NCBI RefSeq assembly: GCF_007565055.1
Contig: NC_044562.1
Coordinates: 52,896,250 to 52,960,249, forward strand
Reading direction: 5' to 3'
Length of the DNA: 64,000 nt
Origin: Rhinopithecus roxellana
Lineage: Eukaryota > Chordata > Mammalia > Primates > Cercopithecidae
Part shown: positions 61,216-64,000 of the stretch, one piece after another
How positions within the stretch are numbered: the first letter of the stretch is position 1
Layout: every line of letters starts with the position of its first letter
Position numbers and translations under genes: made by a program
The notes under the pieces: model-generated
Told to the model about the DNA's origin: nothing
Database searches by the model: none
The model's input: the letters and a program-made list of their open reading frames with translations, nothing else

Positions 61216-62000
61216 AAACATTATCTTGACAGCTTCATGCAATCAATTTCTGTTGTGTTGTGAGGAAATATGGCATGGAAAAATAAAGACTACTAAATAT
61301 TATTTGCCAGTCGCATAAGTGAATCATCTTGGATATCCAACCAGTTGAGACTTCAGTTGACTCTAGTATCACCTGACATCTAACTGCAGTGATATGAAAG
61401 ATTCTCAAGGGAGAGTGTAGAAAAGGCAGGGACCACTGGTAGGAATTTGGAGTTGTGATTGATCATTTGGGGATGGTTGGGAAATGCTTCATATAAGAAA
61501 CCAGGCCTTTTTAGGTTAAATAAAATAAGGTTCCTGGTTATAATTACTATTTTTTCTACTTCTCTTCTTCACTTGTTGCTAGCTCTTCATTAATAGACAT
61601 GTATGTTTTGGCTAAATGATGCAATTTAGATAAAAACATTAATTTATTTGGACTAAGGTGCAGCAGTGTCACTTAAAAAACACGTATGTATGCACACACA
61701 CATATTTGTGCTGGAACTGGCAGATACCATGAACAATGCATCCTTATGTATAATTAGCATGTTTTAAAGATCAGTGTAGGCAAGGAGACATCAAAGGAAA
61801 TAAGAAAGAAAGGTACTAGAATCATTATGGGCAGAATATTTCTTCACTTTTTAACAGATAGCTAGAACAAAAAGTTTCTGGTGAGATAGAAAAGTCTATG
61901 TTGTTAGCAATACTTTGACATACTTCTTATCACCTGATCTACCTGATCTGTGTTTTTGCACTCTGGTTTCACATCAGAATCGCTTGGTAGGCAGGCATTT
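61216..62000. other. Unique interval
   Basis: No gene or repeat recognised. Confidence 0.35.
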
Positions 62001-62017
62001 AAAAAGTACTAATGACA

Positions 62018-62329
62018 GGGCCAGGCGCGGTGGCTCACACCTGTAATCCTAGCGCTTTGGGAGGCCGAGGCAGGTGGATCACAAGGTCAGGAGATTGAGA
62101 CCATCCTGGCTAAAATGGTGAAATCCTGTCTCTACTAAAAATACAAAAAATTAGCTGGGTGTGGTGGCGGGCACCTGTAGTCCCAACTACTTAGGAGGCT
62201 GAGGCAGAAGAATCACTTGAACCCAGGAGACGGAGGTTGCAGTGAGCCGAGATCGCGCCATTGCACTCCAGCCTGGGTGACAGAGCAAGATTCTGTCCCC
62301 GCACCTCCCCCAACAAAAGAAAGAAAGAA
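62018..62329 (+). mobile_element. Alu (AluS, probably Sc), plus strand, full length
   Basis: Complete from GGGCCAGGCGCGGTGGCTCA to a tail with AAAGAAAG units. A perfect 16-bp target-site duplication AAAAAGTACTAATGAC lies at 62001-62016 and 62330-62345. Confidence 0.96.
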
Positions 62330-62345
62330 AAAAAGTACTAATGAC

Positions 62346-62866
62346 CACACTCTGTTAGGCTGAGACAATGGTATTTATAAAAAATTCCTTGGGTGTGTAT
62401 AATGTTTAGCCAGGGAGAATAATTGCTAGTGTAAATAATCAGGCACTGTAGCTTATTCATTTAAAAAAAAAATGAACTTGTATCTAGTAACAAGAGGGTC
62501 TAAACTTTATTTTGCCCCAGATGCATATAAAGTAAAACCAGAGAAGATGCTTATGTTTCATGAAGCTTTCAGATATCCACTTTAAAATGTCTGCTGACAG
62601 CAACCAGGTTTAATTCCAAGAGACTAACCACTTCTGGCAACTGGATTGCAAAAGAGAGAAAGGATATGAGAAGGAAGTCCTTTGTAATAGATTATGGCTG
62701 ATATCTTTGCCTGGGAAAAGGATGATCACTGCCTCATCGTCATGGGCACATAGTGAGAACAGCATTGACAACATCCTGAGTATGTAGGGAAAGCTTTATG
62801 TGGATTTGGAAAACATAAATAGTGAAAAAAGAATTGCAAAGCTTTTGCTGCAACTTTATTGGCATT
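62346..62866. other. Unique interval
   Basis: No gene or repeat recognised. Confidence 0.35.
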
Positions 62867-62910
62867 ATTAGACAGGCATATGTGTTGTAAATTAGACAGG
62901 CATATGTGTT
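62867..62910. repeat. 24-bp tandem duplication (1.8 copies)
   Basis: ATTAGACAGGCATATGTGTT is repeated exactly at 62867-62886 and 62891-62910, with GTAA between, giving a 24-bp period. Confidence 0.95.
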
Positions 62911-62928
62911 CCACCTTCCACATATATT

Positions 62929-62974
62929 ATGTAATATAAACTGCATGGAGATAAGTATTTGCCCTGATATTTTT
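62929..62974 (+). repeat. Left arm of 46-bp inverted repeat
   Basis: Pairs with 63218-63263 at 44 of 46 positions. Centre of the arm: GGAGATAAGTATTTGCCCTG. The loop between arms is 243 nt. Confidence 0.95.
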
Positions 62975-63217
62975 CTTTGCTCAGCAATGTAGGTCTTCTC
63001 TTTCTCAACAGTTCTCTGTATGACATTTCATCACAATGCCTAGTATCCACAAATTTCAAAAATCCAAGTGTTTGATGAAACTTTTCATTCTGTAATCTAT
63101 TTAGTCAGATAATACCTGCCAGGATCAAAAATATAAGTGCACTTTAATCACCATAGCAATTACTATGGCAATTATTACTATATAATAATTACACAGTAAT
63201 AATTAATAACTAATATT

Positions 63218-63263
63218 AAAAATATCAGGGCAAATACTTATCTCCCTGCAGTTTAAATTACAT
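63218..63263 (-). repeat. Right arm of 46-bp inverted repeat
   Basis: Reverse complement of 62929-62974 with two mismatches. Two smaller palindromes flank or precede it: CCATAG/CTATGG near 63151 and TGTGGCAAT/ATTGCCACA near 63284. Confidence 0.95.
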
Positions 63264-63698
63264 ATTAATATGTTAATAATCACTGTGGCAATTACTGCAT
63301 TGCCACAATTAAAAAAAATATTTTTGTTCTTTCACAGTTTTGAATCTGGTGGATTTCAGACACAGTTGGAAGCTATTTTTGGTGAGCTAATTTTCCTGGG
63401 AAGATATAGTAACCCTGACGTTGAAGGTCTTGTGGCTGATATGGGGGCATGTCTATTTCAACATTGGCAGCATTATTGTCTGTTCAAGTTACCCATTTCT
63501 ACTTTTAAGGTAACACAATATATACGCTTGTTTGCCTACTCCTCTTGAAGGCAGCAGGTTGGGTTAGATTGAGAAGATGGTATGAAGGTGGAAGGGACAG
63601 ACATAGTTGAATCTTTGTATCTCTGTAAATTTCTTTAGGGATTTCAAATTCTGCTTCCAGTTCCCAAAGTTCAGAGATCAATGCCATTATTAAAAATT
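63264..63698. other. Unique interval with an exon-like segment
   Basis: No gene supported. A polypyrimidine-CAG / GTGAGC bracket lies at 63338-63381 (see findings). Confidence 0.3.
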
Positions 63699-63709
63699 AC
63701 CATTAACAG

Positions 63710-63980
63710 CACTTTGGGAGGGCGAGGTGGGCGAATCACGAGGTCAGGAGATCGAGACCATCCTGGCTAACATGGTGAAACCCCGTCTCTACTAAAAATT
63801 CAAAAAGTTAGCTGGATGTGGTGGTGGGTGCCTGTAGTCCCAGCTACTTGGGAGCCTGAGGCAGGAGAATGGTCTGACCCCGGGAGGCGGTGTTTGCAGT
63901 GAGCCGAGATTGCACCACTGCACTCCAGCCTGGGCGACAGAGCGAGACTCTGTCTCAAAAAAAAAACAAAAAACCAAAAA
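63710..63980 (+). mobile_element. AluY-type, plus strand, 5' truncated
   Basis: Begins at CACTTTGGGAGGGCGAGG in the left arm. The right arm has GAGAATGGTCTGA. A-rich tail with C interruptions. Target-site duplication ACCATTAACAG at 63699-63709 and ATCATTAACAG at 63986-63996. Confidence 0.94.
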
Positions 63981-64000
63981 ACACTATCATTAACAGTATA

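Overview
This is primate nuclear DNA, most likely human or another catarrhine. It carries AluS- and AluY-type copies, several L1 elements of the primate L1PA/L1PB kind and a class I retroviral solo LTR, on a background of old mammalian repeats (MIR, L2, L1M, MaLR-like LTRs, Tigger and hAT fossils). Base composition is AT-rich. I found no intact protein-coding gene, no rRNA or tRNA gene and no CRISPR array. Nearly every longer open frame is a decayed L1 ORF, an Alu frame or an antisense shadow. The window looks like intergenic or intronic DNA.

Layout. 1-5577: plus-strand L1 (L1-A) entered within its 5' UTR, with ORF1 and ORF2 both broken. 5633-5930: AluY-like. 5946-7512: L2 remnants. 7515-13612: near full-length minus-strand L1 (L1-B) with target-site duplications, inserted into an L2 reverse-transcriptase remnant and carrying an odd inverted 3' end. 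14229-15058: internally deleted Alu and a solo ERV LTR. 15555-about 16200: likely retrocopy of an mRNA 3' end. 16.4-25.5 kb: LTR, MIR, hAT, L2, two minus-strand Alus and a MaLR-like LTR. 25.5-36.5 kb: mostly unique AT-rich DNA with MIR, L2 and one AluY. 36.6-41.05 kb: old L1M in which the ORF1 piece lies inverted. 41193-43911: 5'-truncated primate L1 (L1-C). 44.0-45.2 kb: two Alus. 45.2-55.9 kb: mostly unique, including repeat-free stretches that could be conserved non-coding elements, plus two L1M 3' ends, a MIR, L2s and an Alu. 55.9-64 kb: three plus-strand Alus, an LTR-like repeat, a MIR split by a TG microsatellite and a Tigger-type transposon, and a striking 46-bp inverted repeat near 63 kb.

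The genes here do not work together as a system. The interest lies in insertion history (nested and rearranged retroelements), locally rearranged DNA (inverted repeat, tandem duplication) and candidate regulatory islands. Family names are given from recognised consensus features, and subfamily calls are tentative because no database search was possible.
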